From Pseudotamlana agarivorans (GTDB taxonomy: Bacteria > Bacteroidota > Bacteroidia > Flavobacteriales > Flavobacteriaceae): 64,000 bases of DNA. Of the stretch, positions 27,857 to 36,333 are shown piece after piece; the first letter of the stretch is position 1; each line of letters begins with the position of its first letter. The position numbers were made by a program, and so were the translations under genes. The notes below the pieces were generated by a model. That model did no database searches and had not been told where the DNA came from. It saw only the letters and a list, made by a program, of their open reading frames with translations. The stretch lies in the NCBI RefSeq assembly GCF_018860245.1, contig NZ_JAHKPD010000018.1:62001-126000 (forward strand), written 5' to 3'.

Positions 27857-27864
27857 CAAAGATA
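27857..27864 (-). promoter_or_regulatory. Putative -7 box of the desaturase promoter
   Basis: Minus strand TATCTTTG is a perfect TAnnTTTG, 55 bases before the desaturase start. A TTTG lies 24 bases further upstream, slightly longer than the usual 19-21. Confidence 0.45.
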
Positions 27865-27921
27865 GGAATAAACAAAGTTAAGTAATCCCAAATTTTTGTA
27901 AAAAAATGGGTTTAAAAAGTA

Positions 27922-27929
27922 TATTTTTG
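27922..27929 (+). promoter_or_regulatory. Putative -7 box of the rsmG promoter
   Basis: TATTTTTG matches TAnnTTTG 18 bases before the rsmG start; a TTTTTG lies 23 bases upstream of it. The promoter faces away from that of the desaturase. Confidence 0.45.
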
Positions 27930-27946
27930 TTGAAAATTTAACAATA

Positions 27947-28576
27947 ATGGAACTCATCTTAAAGTATTTTCCTGAGCTTACCGAAGACCAGATAAACAAA
28001 TTTACACAGTTAGAATCTCTTTATAAGGATTGGAATTTGAAAATTAATGTGGTGTCTAGAAAGGATATTGATGAATTATATTTACGTCATGTGCTTCACT
28101 CTTTGGGTATTGCTAAAGTGATTTCCTTTAAGGATGGTAGTAAAATTTTGGACGTTGGAACAGGTGGTGGGTTCCCCGGCATTCCTCTAGCTATCATGTT
28201 TCCAGAATGTTCTTTCCATCTCGTAGATAGTATTGGTAAGAAGCTTAAGGTGGTAAATGAGGTTGTTGAAGGTTTGGGTTTAACAAACGTGAAAACAACT
28301 CATAGTAGGGTTGAAGAAATTGATAACCATTTTGATTTTATCGTTAGTAGAGCTGTTGCTATTATGCCAACATTTGTACATTGGGTAAAAGGTAAAATAG
28401 CCAAAGATCAAATGCATGACATGAAAAACGGCATTCTGTATTTAAAAGGCGGTGATTTAACCGAAGAACTTCAAGATTATAGAACCACAACCATTTACAA
28501 TTTAAGTGATTATTTTACTGAAGATTTTTACGAAACTAAAAAAGTCGTGCATTTACCTTTAAAGTATCGAGGTTAG
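27947..28576 (+). CDS. rsmG: 16S rRNA (guanine527-N7)-methyltransferase
   Basis: A 209-residue SAM-dependent methyltransferase (GidB). Motifs: LKINVVSRKDIDELYLRHVLHSL, DVGTGGGFPGIPLAIMFP (SAM loop), HLVDSIGKKLKVV and VSRAVA. It methylates G527 of 16S rRNA on the assembled or assembling 30S subunit. Length is normal. It converges on the TPR gene with 3 bases between stops. Confidence 0.95.
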   Translation: MELILKYFPELTEDQINKFTQLESLYKDWNLKINVVSRKDIDELYLRHVLHSLGIAKVISFKDGSKILDVGTGGGFPGIPLAIMFPECSFHLVDSIGKKLKVVNEVVEGLGLTNVKTTHSRVEEIDNHFDFIVSRAVAIMPTFVHWVKGKIAKDQMHDMKNGILYLKGGDLTEELQDYRTTTIYNLSDYFTEDFYETKKVVHLPLKYRG

Positions 28577-28579
28577 GTA

Positions 28580-29548
28580 TTACAACTTAACCAACTCATT
28601 GATACCTTTATTGAAAAAGAAATATTGATGTTGAAACCAATAAGTTTCACTGTATTGTTGAATGTTTGTTACGTTTGATCCCAGACCTATAATACGGTTG
28701 GCACGATCAAAATGTAGTTTAGCTTTAACAGTGTCGTTTAAATTAACATAGGCAATGGCTAAACCTAGTTCGGCATCAAAATCTTTTGAATCAAATTTCA
28801 AAACATTTTCAAAATCCGAAATAGCTACGGCATCTTCACCTAAAAATAAACTTGAAGCCCCTCTAAAGAAGTAAGCAAACGCATTAGTTTTGTCAAGAAA
28901 TAGAGCTTTGTTAAAGTCGTTTTTTGCATCTTGATAACGCGTTATTTCCATAAAAAACACACCTCGGTTATAGTAGTTTTCAGAACTTTTTTCAATGAGT
29001 ATAGCTGTTGAATAATCAGCATGTGCTTTTTGATAGTGCTCTAAAGCATTATGCGCCGAAGCTCTTAGTACGTAGGTTTTTGGTTGTCCTGGAGCTGCTT
29101 TTATAACTTTATCGAAGTCACTTATTGCTTTTTCATACTCGCCTAATTCTAAACGCACACAAGCTAAACTGTACAAGGCATCTATAAATTTATTATCTAA
29201 AATATAGGCTTTTGCATAATCTTCTTTTGCTTCGGCGTAATCTTGAACACTGTATCTGGAATTTCCTCGGTTATAGTAAGTGTCGGCGTCTGGATTTTCC
29301 ACTATAATTTTAGAATAGTCTACAATAGCGCCATAAAAATCTTCTGAATTATTTTTTGCTAATCCGCGCTGAAAATAGGCGTCAAGATTCTTCGGTTCTA
29401 GATCAATAACCTCATCTAGCATTGAGATTCTTTCTTTTAAATCTGATGTTCTTAAAGCTTGCCTGTACAGTTTACTTGTTTGTCCAAAAGAAAATAAAGG
29501 CAAGGCAATACAAAGGGTAAATAGTAAATTTTTCATCGAGGTTTTCAT
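28580..29548 (-). CDS. Secreted TPR-repeat protein
   Basis: About 322 residues with a signal peptide (MKNLLFTLCIALPLFSFGQ). The whole mature part is made of about seven to eight tetratricopeptide repeats with the usual A/G-Y pattern (AYFQRGLAKNNSEDFYGAIVDYSKI, TYYNRGNSRYSVQDYAEAKEDYAKA, NYYNRGVFFMEITRYQDAKNDFNKAL). It is a periplasmic scaffold of unknown partner. I chose ATG 29548; ATG 29536, which starts directly at the signal peptide, is equally possible, while the upstream TTG is less likely. Confidence 0.85.
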   Translation of the reverse strand: MKTSMKNLLFTLCIALPLFSFGQTSKLYRQALRTSDLKERISMLDEVIDLEPKNLDAYFQRGLAKNNSEDFYGAIVDYSKIIVENPDADTYYNRGNSRYSVQDYAEAKEDYAKAYILDNKFIDALYSLACVRLELGEYEKAISDFDKVIKAAPGQPKTYVLRASAHNALEHYQKAHADYSTAILIEKSSENYYNRGVFFMEITRYQDAKNDFNKALFLDKTNAFAYFFRGASSLFLGEDAVAISDFENVLKFDSKDFDAELGLAIAYVNLNDTVKAKLHFDRANRIIGLGSNVTNIQQYSETYWFQHQYFFFNKGINELVKL

Positions 29549-29632
29549 TCGCAAATAACATGCCAGTTTGAGGAAATAAAGTTAATGAATAATTTTCGTA
29601 AGTTGCCATCTTGTTTTACAGACTAAGTTTAT

Positions 29633-30361
29633 ATGTGTACCGTAACCATTATACCAACAGGAAATCAAAATTTTGTTTTAACTTCTAATCGGGATGAGGC
29701 GCCAGAACGAGTGGCTATAACTCCGAATATTTATGATGTAAACGGCGTAAACCTGTTGTTTCCAAAAGATAAATTATCTGGAGGAACGTGGATTGGTGTT
29801 AGCGACAAGAAGCGATTAATTTGCGTGCTAAATGGTGGCTTCGGCATCCATAAACGAAAAGCCTCTTACAGAAAAAGTCGTGGTATTGTTGCTAAAGATT
29901 TGATGCTTGCTGATGCTATTTCTTCAGAAATTAAAAATTATGATTTTAGTGATATTGAACCTTTCACAATTATAATTGCCGATTGGAATTTTAGTTTAAA
30001 ATTTTATGAATTGGTGTGGGATGGAGAACAATCGCATTTTTCAGAATTGCCTTTGGAACCAAAAATTTGGTCATCTTCAACCTTATATTCTGAAGCGATG
30101 AAAAATGAACGACAAGATTGGTTTAAAACATTTCAATCTGGCAATGAATTAAATTCTACCAATATGCTTAAATTTCATAAACATTCTCATAAAGAAAACA
30201 AAGATTATGGTTTAGTTATGGATCGTGGTTTTGTGAAAACTACCAGTATAACTCAGGTTGAAAAACTCGAAAATATGGTGAGCATGCGTTTTGAAAGTAT
30301 GGGTAACCAACAGGTTTTTATTGAAAAACTAAATTTCAAAGAAACAATAGTGAATGGGTAG
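29633..30361 (+). CDS. NRDE/TANGO2-family protein
   Basis: A 242-residue protein beginning MCTVTIIPTGNQNFVLTSNRDEAPER: the N-terminal Cys2 and the NRDE motif that names the family are both present, followed by LSGGTWIGVS. The fold is related to Ntn hydrolases with Cys2 as possible nucleophile after Met removal; the human homologue TANGO2 is linked to heme and lipid handling, but the bacterial activity is not established. It overlaps the next gene by 8 bases, so the two are translationally coupled. Confidence 0.88.
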   Translation: MCTVTIIPTGNQNFVLTSNRDEAPERVAITPNIYDVNGVNLLFPKDKLSGGTWIGVSDKKRLICVLNGGFGIHKRKASYRKSRGIVAKDLMLADAISSEIKNYDFSDIEPFTIIIADWNFSLKFYELVWDGEQSHFSELPLEPKIWSSSTLYSEAMKNERQDWFKTFQSGNELNSTNMLKFHKHSHKENKDYGLVMDRGFVKTTSITQVEKLENMVSMRFESMGNQQVFIEKLNFKETIVNG

Positions 30362-31388
30362 AAAGGGAATAATTTTAACGCTAGCTTATCCCGATACCAT
30401 TGTTAGAGGGCCTAAAGAATGGTATGCGCCCTTTATGCGTTTCGTGGGTATGGGCACCAAAAACTACATACGTGCCGGTCATGCTGCTTTGGTTCTAATA
30501 GATGAAAACACAGGAGATTTGGCGTATTATGATTTCGGACGCTATATCGTGCCAGAGCCTTATGGACGCGTTCGATGTCGAGAAACTGACCCAGAATTAA
30601 CCTTACCATTACAAGCTGAAGTTGTAGATGGTATGGTGAAAAATATGGATGACATTTTAGTGTATTTAGCCACGCATCCAAAAATAACGCATGGTGATGG
30701 AAAAATGTTAGCTTCGTTATGCTGTGCAATTGACTATGATAAAGCCAATACTTTTATTTCGGAATTACAAAGCCGAAAGGCTATTAGGTATGCTGCTTTT
30801 ATAAAAAAAGCGTCAAACTGTGCGCGTTTTGTGACTGATGTGCTCATTGCTTCGGTAACAGATGAAGCCATTAGAAAAAATCTCGAAAAATCAAAAAGAT
30901 TTACACCAAGTACGGTTGGAAATGTGTTATTAGGGAATACAGAAAAGTTGGTTTATGACGTTTCCGAGAAAGGGGTTGTTTCTGAATTTAAAGGGTCTCA
31001 AAAAAGTGAAAATTTACGATGTTTTTTAGATCGGTTGAAGGATCATAAACCTAATCTAGAAGGGAATTTGATTCCCAAAACTGTCGCTGGTTTATCCGAA
31101 GAAGCGCAATGGCTTTCAGGAATAGGCAGTGGTGCTTGGTATTTGTTAGATAAAACTGAGAGTGAATTAAACTTTAGGTTTAGACGTGTTTCACCCTACG
31201 GAACCATAGATTGTGATGCTGATTTTTCAGTGGATAATAATAATTTTTGTTTTGATTCCGAATTTAGGTTTTTACCTTTTTCTAATTGTAAAAGCTTTCA
31301 AATAGAACAAAATAGTACGGTTTTTAATTTTAATCGGGTTATTGCTCTTAAGGACAACAAAGTGCTACAAGTAAACGGAAACAGTTAG
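30354..31388 (+). CDS. Uncharacterised protein with LRAT/permuted-papain-like motif
   Basis: A 344-residue cytosolic protein. Near the N-terminus is AGHAALVLID (His43), followed by FGRYIVPEPYGRVR, and later SNCARFVTDVL (Cys156). An N-terminal His followed by a Cys in NCxxFV is the arrangement of LRAT and other circularly permuted papain-like (NlpC/P60-type) enzymes, so a thiol hydrolase or acyltransferase is suggested, but overall similarity cannot be checked here. The C-terminal ~130 residues look like a separate beta domain. It is coupled to the NRDE gene and overlaps the end of the converging yfcC-type gene by 24 bases. Confidence 0.75.
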   Translation: MGRKGIILTLAYPDTIVRGPKEWYAPFMRFVGMGTKNYIRAGHAALVLIDENTGDLAYYDFGRYIVPEPYGRVRCRETDPELTLPLQAEVVDGMVKNMDDILVYLATHPKITHGDGKMLASLCCAIDYDKANTFISELQSRKAIRYAAFIKKASNCARFVTDVLIASVTDEAIRKNLEKSKRFTPSTVGNVLLGNTEKLVYDVSEKGVVSEFKGSQKSENLRCFLDRLKDHKPNLEGNLIPKTVAGLSEEAQWLSGIGSGAWYLLDKTESELNFRFRRVSPYGTIDCDADFSVDNNNFCFDSEFRFLPFSNCKSFQIEQNSTVFNFNRVIALKDNKVLQVNGNS

Positions 31389-32858
31389 AAATACCATTGT
31401 TGTAATTATTAAAATAAGGAGTAGGGGTGTTACAAATTTTAGCCACTTGTCGAATCCGATTTTAACAATGGCTAAAGCTGCTAATATTAATCCGGTCGGA
31501 CTTATTAAGTAAAGTAATCCCATGCCATATTGATAGGTGTTAACAATAACTTCACGTTCCAAGTTTACGGTATCTGCCAGAGGAGACATGATAGGCATGG
31601 TTAAAACGGCCATTCCTGAAGATGATGGCATAAAGAAGGATAGGCCTGCATAAATAAAAAGCATAAAATTAGTAAAAAGTCCTTTGGGCATACCTTCAGT
31701 GATATTACTGGCGTAATAGAGTAGAGTGTCGCTTATAAGTCCGTCTTCCATTAAGATGGTAACACCTCTAGCAATACCAACAATAAAGGCGACACTTAAT
31801 AAGTCGCCAGCGCCTTTAGCAAAATTTTCGATAAAAACACCTTCATTTATTTTAGCAATAAACCCAATAATGATGGCGCCTATTAAAAACGTTGTGGTCA
31901 TTTCTACAAACCACCACTCTAAAAATGAAACACCAATAATCATCACGATAAAACATAGTGTAAACACAAAAGTGATAAGTTTAAGCCTTGGTGTGAATTT
32001 TATATTTGGATTTGTATGTATCTTGAAAAGGGACTCAATGGCTTCCTTTTGATCATAAACTATAGATTTTGAAGGGTCGCTTTTAACACGTTTTGCATAT
32101 CGCAGTATATATATTATGGTAATGGTTAAACAGAGCGTTAGCATGAAAATACGACTTTGTAAACCTGTGGTCCAACTTATTCCTGCAGCGTCTGAAGCGA
32201 TAATGGTTGAAAACGGATTTATAGTTGAACACATAGTACCAATAGCAGAACCTAGAAAAATACAACTCACACCAACTATGGCATCGTATTTTGCGGCTAA
32301 AAACACTGGGATTAAAATCGGGTAAAAAGCCATAGTTTCTTCGGCGAGACCAAAGGTTGTGCCTCCTGCTGCTATAAGCGTAGTAACTACGATAATTAAA
32401 AGGTATTCTCTTCCTTTTAAAGCCTTAGCCATCCAAGCAATGCCAGCATCAAAAGCACCAGTGATATTCATAATGCCAATTAAACCGCCAATAATCAGAA
32501 TAAGGAAAATAATATCTGAAGCTGCTATAATACCTTTTATGGGCGATTTGGCTAAGTCTCCAAAACCTTGGGAGTTTGGTTCGAGTTTCTTGTAGGAATT
32601 TGGTATGCCAATGGGTTTATAAATAGCGCCACTAGTAAATTTTTCCAAAGGAATTTTAATGTTGAGGTCGTTTAAGGTTTCTGATGTTGCCGGGAGTTCC
32701 TTGGTTTCCTTTAAGCTTGTTACGCTGAAAGTGTTACTTGATTTATTGTAAGAGAGGCTGTCATATTTTCCAGCCGGAATAATCCAAGTGAGCAATGCAA
32801 CAAATCCTGCAATAATAATAAGTATGGTTTGTGCTGAAGGAAATTTTAGTTTTTTCAT
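31365..32858 (-). CDS. YfcC/DcuC-family carboxylate or amino-acid carrier
   Basis: A 497-residue inner-membrane permease with about twelve helices, starting at MKKLKFPSAQTILIIIAGF (the upstream alternative start adds six residues). A periplasmic loop follows the first helix (about 35-120). Typical segments are GLAEETMAFYPILIPVFLAAKYDAIVG, SAIGTMCSTINPFSTIIAS and FFMPSSSGMAVLTMPIMSPLAD. The family includes C4-dicarboxylate and arginine/ornithine-like carriers; the substrate is unknown. A heptamer repeat array lies 108 bases upstream. Confidence 0.88.
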   Translation of the reverse strand: MKKLKFPSAQTILIIIAGFVALLTWIIPAGKYDSLSYNKSSNTFSVTSLKETKELPATSETLNDLNIKIPLEKFTSGAIYKPIGIPNSYKKLEPNSQGFGDLAKSPIKGIIAASDIIFLILIIGGLIGIMNITGAFDAGIAWMAKALKGREYLLIIVVTTLIAAGGTTFGLAEETMAFYPILIPVFLAAKYDAIVGVSCIFLGSAIGTMCSTINPFSTIIASDAAGISWTTGLQSRIFMLTLCLTITIIYILRYAKRVKSDPSKSIVYDQKEAIESLFKIHTNPNIKFTPRLKLITFVFTLCFIVMIIGVSFLEWWFVEMTTTFLIGAIIIGFIAKINEGVFIENFAKGAGDLLSVAFIVGIARGVTILMEDGLISDTLLYYASNITEGMPKGLFTNFMLFIYAGLSFFMPSSSGMAVLTMPIMSPLADTVNLEREVIVNTYQYGMGLLYLISPTGLILAALAIVKIGFDKWLKFVTPLLLILIITTMVFLTVSVYL

Positions 32859-32966
32859 ATCCAATATTAAAACCAAGAAATAACTAGTATTGCTGTAATT
32901 TAGTTAAAAATAATGAATTTTAAATTACAACACTGCATTGTAGACAAAAGGAGAAGTAGTAGTTTT

Positions 32967-33029
32967 CTAACAACTAACAACTAACAACTAACAACTAACA
33001 ACTAACAACTAACAACTAACAACTAACAA
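32967..33029. repeat. Tandem heptamer array, CTAACAA x 9
   Basis: Nine perfect tandem copies of CTAACAA (TTGTTAG on the minus strand), 63 bp in all. It begins 5 bases after the apaG stop codon on the minus strand. A related array (CCAACAA x 7) sits in the same position after trpG. Confidence 0.95.
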
Positions 33030-33034
33030 AATAA

Positions 33035-33421
33035 TTAGTTTATAGCAAATGGTGCGCTAAGTTTAAAATTAGGAATAGTAACTTGAAACTTTTTGGTTGT
33101 CGTGAAGTTTACCATGCTGTAATAGCCTTGCATGGCTCCAAATGGAGAGGTTAATAAACATCCAGAAGAGTAGGTGTGCGATTCACCTGGTTTAAGAACT
33201 GGTTTTTTTCCAACAACACCTTCTCCAGAAACGGTTTCAATATTATTTAATGCATCTAATATTTCCCAATGACGTGCAAAAAGTTGAACAGAATCTTTAC
33301 TCTGGTTTTCAATAGTTATGGTATAGCCAAAGGCGTATTGTATTTTATAGTTTTTATAAAATGAGCCTTCGTAAGTGGTTTTTACGGAAATTTTTATGCC
33401 TTTTGTAACCTGTTGAACCAT
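33035..33421 (-). CDS. apaG: ApaG protein
   Basis: A 128-residue protein with an immunoglobulin-like/fibronectin III fold, often annotated as involved in Co2+/Mg2+ efflux although the biochemical role is not firmly known. Family motifs: YAFGYTITIENQSKDSVQLFARHWEI, GEGVVGKKPVLKPGESHTYSSGCLLTSPFGAMQGYY. Normal length. It is monocistronic and directly followed by a heptamer repeat array. Confidence 0.95.
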   Translation of the reverse strand: MVQQVTKGIKISVKTTYEGSFYKNYKIQYAFGYTITIENQSKDSVQLFARHWEILDALNNIETVSGEGVVGKKPVLKPGESHTYSSGCLLTSPFGAMQGYYSMVNFTTTKKFQVTIPNFKLSAPFAIN

Positions 33422-33527
33422 TGTAACTAATGATATACCATGTGTTTATAAGTGCTAATGTAACAAAATATTAATGTCTGTCACAAATTTTAACGTGATT
33501 GGTATAAAAATTAGGTAATTAGCAATT

Positions 33528-34778
33528 TTAGTTGCTGATATTTACGGAAGTCCCTTCGTTATAGCCTATAATTCTATCATATCTAGCGCCTAAATCTCTG
33601 TAGTAGATCAATACTTTGTAGCTGTTTTCGGTTTGCCAGAAATTACCACTAATTAAACCCTCGTCAATGTTTCCGAGAGAATCTACCGCAACATACTTGT
33701 AGTTGTAAAAACCTTGTTTTAACAAGATGTTTTTCGTGAAGGCATTTTTTGAGGCGTCGTAAGTAAGAAGTGTGCTATCGTCTATTGAGTAATTATTAAA
33801 ACTACCATAAACATGGATGTTTTTATCCTTTAAAGAATTATCAGCTTTTAATGAAAAATGCATCCAAACGTAATCTGCCTCAATATCAGGATTTGTTGCA
33901 TCTAAATTATTAATAACATAATTACCATTAATGTCTGGATTATAGGTGTAAGGTTGGTTCGCGCGACTCACATTTGTATACATATAATTATGATACAACT
34001 CTTTTAAGTCTATAAATTGAACGTTGTTGTTTGCGCCACGAACATCTTTGTTTTCAAAAAAGAAATATTCGTTTCCTCCCCAAAAACTAGTTTCCGAGTC
34101 ATATTTATATACTAATTGGTTTCCTAAGGTGTATTGAGGCTTGATGTTGGTAATAGCTGTTTTAAGATTGTTGTTTTGAATAATCACTGCATTAACAGTT
34201 TGCAGCGGGTTGTTAAACTGAAGGCGGTTCGAGTCTACAATAAGTTCGACCCGTTGTTTCGTTTCTATGGTTTCCATATCTCTAGTGCGCTTTACAACAA
34301 CACCAACATTTGCAAGGCTTTCATAAAGCATGAATTTTCGAGAAAAAACGAGTTCACTGTTATTGTCATAAATAAAAAGCATATAATTTCCAGAAACTTT
34401 TAAGCCTCTGGTTTGATTGTTCGGAATGGTAAGTTTGTAGTGGGAAAATATTTGATAGGTGTTAAAGGAATTCTCGTATTCCCTGATACGTTGGTTGTCG
34501 AAACCATTTAGGTATTCCGATTGTACTAGAACGGAAGATGTCCAGTCTCGGTTATAATATTTTATTTTGTAATAAAAATCATCTTCATTGCCATTTAAGG
34601 CATCAAATTCTAAAGTGATAGGATCACTAATATTTAAAATTGGTAACTGGTTTTCGTTGGTGTTACCTCTAAAATTGATAGTCTTTATGTAGTCGGGTGG
34701 ATTGGTTTCTTCAACTTGTGCAAAAAGAAATAAAGGAAGTAGGAAAGCGATGATGTGTATTGTGAGTTTAAGTCTCAT
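33528..34778 (-). CDS. DUF5103-family secreted protein
   Basis: A 416-residue protein starting MRLKLTIHIIAFLLPLFLFAQ, a clear signal peptide. A frame extends 67 residues further upstream, but that part is not a signal sequence and overlaps nqrA. The first part is beta-rich (IKTINFRGNTNENQLPILNISDPITLEFDALNG) and the C-terminal third resembles an E-set/CBM48-like sandwich (KNIHVYGSFNNYSIDDSTLLTYD, FYNYKYVAVDSLGN). The layout fits the Bacteroidota DUF5103 family of unknown role. It is divergent from nqrA. Confidence 0.8.
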   Translation of the reverse strand: MRLKLTIHIIAFLLPLFLFAQVEETNPPDYIKTINFRGNTNENQLPILNISDPITLEFDALNGNEDDFYYKIKYYNRDWTSSVLVQSEYLNGFDNQRIREYENSFNTYQIFSHYKLTIPNNQTRGLKVSGNYMLFIYDNNSELVFSRKFMLYESLANVGVVVKRTRDMETIETKQRVELIVDSNRLQFNNPLQTVNAVIIQNNNLKTAITNIKPQYTLGNQLVYKYDSETSFWGGNEYFFFENKDVRGANNNVQFIDLKELYHNYMYTNVSRANQPYTYNPDINGNYVINNLDATNPDIEADYVWMHFSLKADNSLKDKNIHVYGSFNNYSIDDSTLLTYDASKNAFTKNILLKQGFYNYKYVAVDSLGNIDEGLISGNFWQTENSYKVLIYYRDLGARYDRIIGYNEGTSVNISN

Positions 34779-34895
34779 TTGGAGTCTGTTTTGTGTAAAT
34801 ATAGTTAAATTATACAGGTTTGCAATCCTGTTATTAAGAATCAGTATAAATAATATCAGAGATTCTTTTAGAGTGCGAATTTCATAATTTATACG

Positions 34896-34903
34896 TATTT
34901 TTG
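34896..34903 (+). promoter_or_regulatory. Putative -7 box of the nqr operon promoter
   Basis: TATTTTTG matches TAnnTTTG 39 bases before the nqrA start. No convincing -33 box. Confidence 0.45.
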
Positions 34904-34941
34904 CTGCGATTTTTAGACAACTAATTTCAATAAATATAAAT

Positions 34942-36297
34942 ATGTCAAACGACATTCGTATTAAAAAAGGTCTGGACATTAAACTTAAGGGTGAGGCTGA
35001 GAAAACTGTTGAGCAAGCAGTGACCAGTAACTACTGCACCATAAGGCCAGAAGACTTCCACGGAATTATTCCAAAACTTATTGCAAAAGAGGGTGCTACA
35101 GTCCAAGCTGGAGATACTTTATTTTTCGATAAATCTAATGAAGCCGTAAAATTTGCTTCTCCTGTTTCAGGGAAAGTGATAGAGGTTGTTCGTGGACCAA
35201 AAAGGCGCATCGATGCCATTAAAATTGAAGCCGATAAAACACAATCTCACAAGGATTTTGGACAGGTTAATGTTGAAACTGCAAAACCAGAAGACCTAAA
35301 AGCGCATTTACTTGCTTCAGGGTGTTGGCCATTTGTAAAACAACGTCCGTACGATGTTGTAGCAAATCCAGATAAAGCGCCAAAAGCGATCTTTATTTCT
35401 GCATATGCCAGTGCACCATTAGCAGCCGATTTAGATTTTACCTTAAAAGGTAAAGAAGCTGAATTACAAGCGGCTATTACTGCTCTAGGGAGGCTAACTG
35501 AAGGTCAAGTGCATGTTTCAGTTGGGAAAAATGCAAGTTCTCCACTTTCAAGTTTAAACGGAATTACTTTGCATAAAGTTTCTGGACCACACCCATCAGG
35601 GAATGTTGGAACACAAATCAATAAAATCGACCCTGTTAATAAAGGGGAAGTGGTTTGGACAGTGAATCCTCAAGACTTGGTGATTATTGGTGAGTTGTTG
35701 TTAACTGGGAAGTTCAACGCAGAACGAATTGTTGCTTTAGTAGGTTCTTCAGTTCAAAAACCAAGATATTTTAAAACACTTGCAGGAAGCGAAGTGGCAA
35801 CGATCATATTTGATAAAGGTATTGATAGATCTGGCCATGATCGTGTGATTTCTGGTAATGTTTTAACAGGAAAAGAAATTAAACCAGACGGAAGTTTAGG
35901 GTATTACGATAACGTGATTTCTGTGATTCCAGAAGGTGATGATTATGAGTTTTTCGGATGGACAAAACCTGTATTTAATAAAGTTTCTACTTCAAGAGCA
36001 TTAACTTTCTCATGGTTAACACCTAACAAAGCTTACGATTTGAACACCAATACAAACGGTGAACACAGAGCTTTTGTAACCACAGGAACTTACGAAGAGG
36101 TCTTTCCTTTAGATATATTTCCATTACAAATCTTAAAAGCTTGTATGTATAAAGATTTAGATGAAATGGAAGCTTTAGGGATGTACGAAGTTGCCCCTGA
36201 AGATTTTGCTCTAACAGAATTTGTTTGTGTGTCTAAGCAACCACATCAAAAAATAATTAGAGAAGGTTTAGACTTAATGCTAAAAGAAATTGGATAA
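34942..36297 (+). CDS. nqrA: Na+-translocating NADH:quinone reductase subunit A
   Basis: A 451-residue peripheral cytosolic subunit of the Na+-NQR, which oxidises NADH, reduces (mena)quinone and pumps sodium outward. Family features: IRIKKGLDIKLKGEAEKTV at the start, PKLIAKEGATVQAGDTLFFDK, SPVSGKVIEVVRGPKRRIDAIKI and VSKQPHQKIIREGLDLMLKEIG at the end. It is the first of six contiguous nqr genes. Confidence 0.97.
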   Translation: MSNDIRIKKGLDIKLKGEAEKTVEQAVTSNYCTIRPEDFHGIIPKLIAKEGATVQAGDTLFFDKSNEAVKFASPVSGKVIEVVRGPKRRIDAIKIEADKTQSHKDFGQVNVETAKPEDLKAHLLASGCWPFVKQRPYDVVANPDKAPKAIFISAYASAPLAADLDFTLKGKEAELQAAITALGRLTEGQVHVSVGKNASSPLSSLNGITLHKVSGPHPSGNVGTQINKIDPVNKGEVVWTVNPQDLVIIGELLLTGKFNAERIVALVGSSVQKPRYFKTLAGSEVATIIFDKGIDRSGHDRVISGNVLTGKEIKPDGSLGYYDNVISVIPEGDDYEFFGWTKPVFNKVSTSRALTFSWLTPNKAYDLNTNTNGEHRAFVTTGTYEEVFPLDIFPLQILKACMYKDLDEMEALGMYEVAPEDFALTEFVCVSKQPHQKIIREGLDLMLKEIG

Positions 36298-36333
36298 TTA
36301 TTCATTGAGAAACGAAATGAAAAATATTACAAG

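Noticed and set aside
32967-33029. Possible CRISPR-like array
   Set aside because: The unit is only 7 bases and there are no spacers; it is a simple tandem repeat.
34779-34979. 67-residue N-terminal extension of the DUF5103 protein
   Set aside because: It precedes a normal signal peptide and overlaps the start of nqrA on the other strand.
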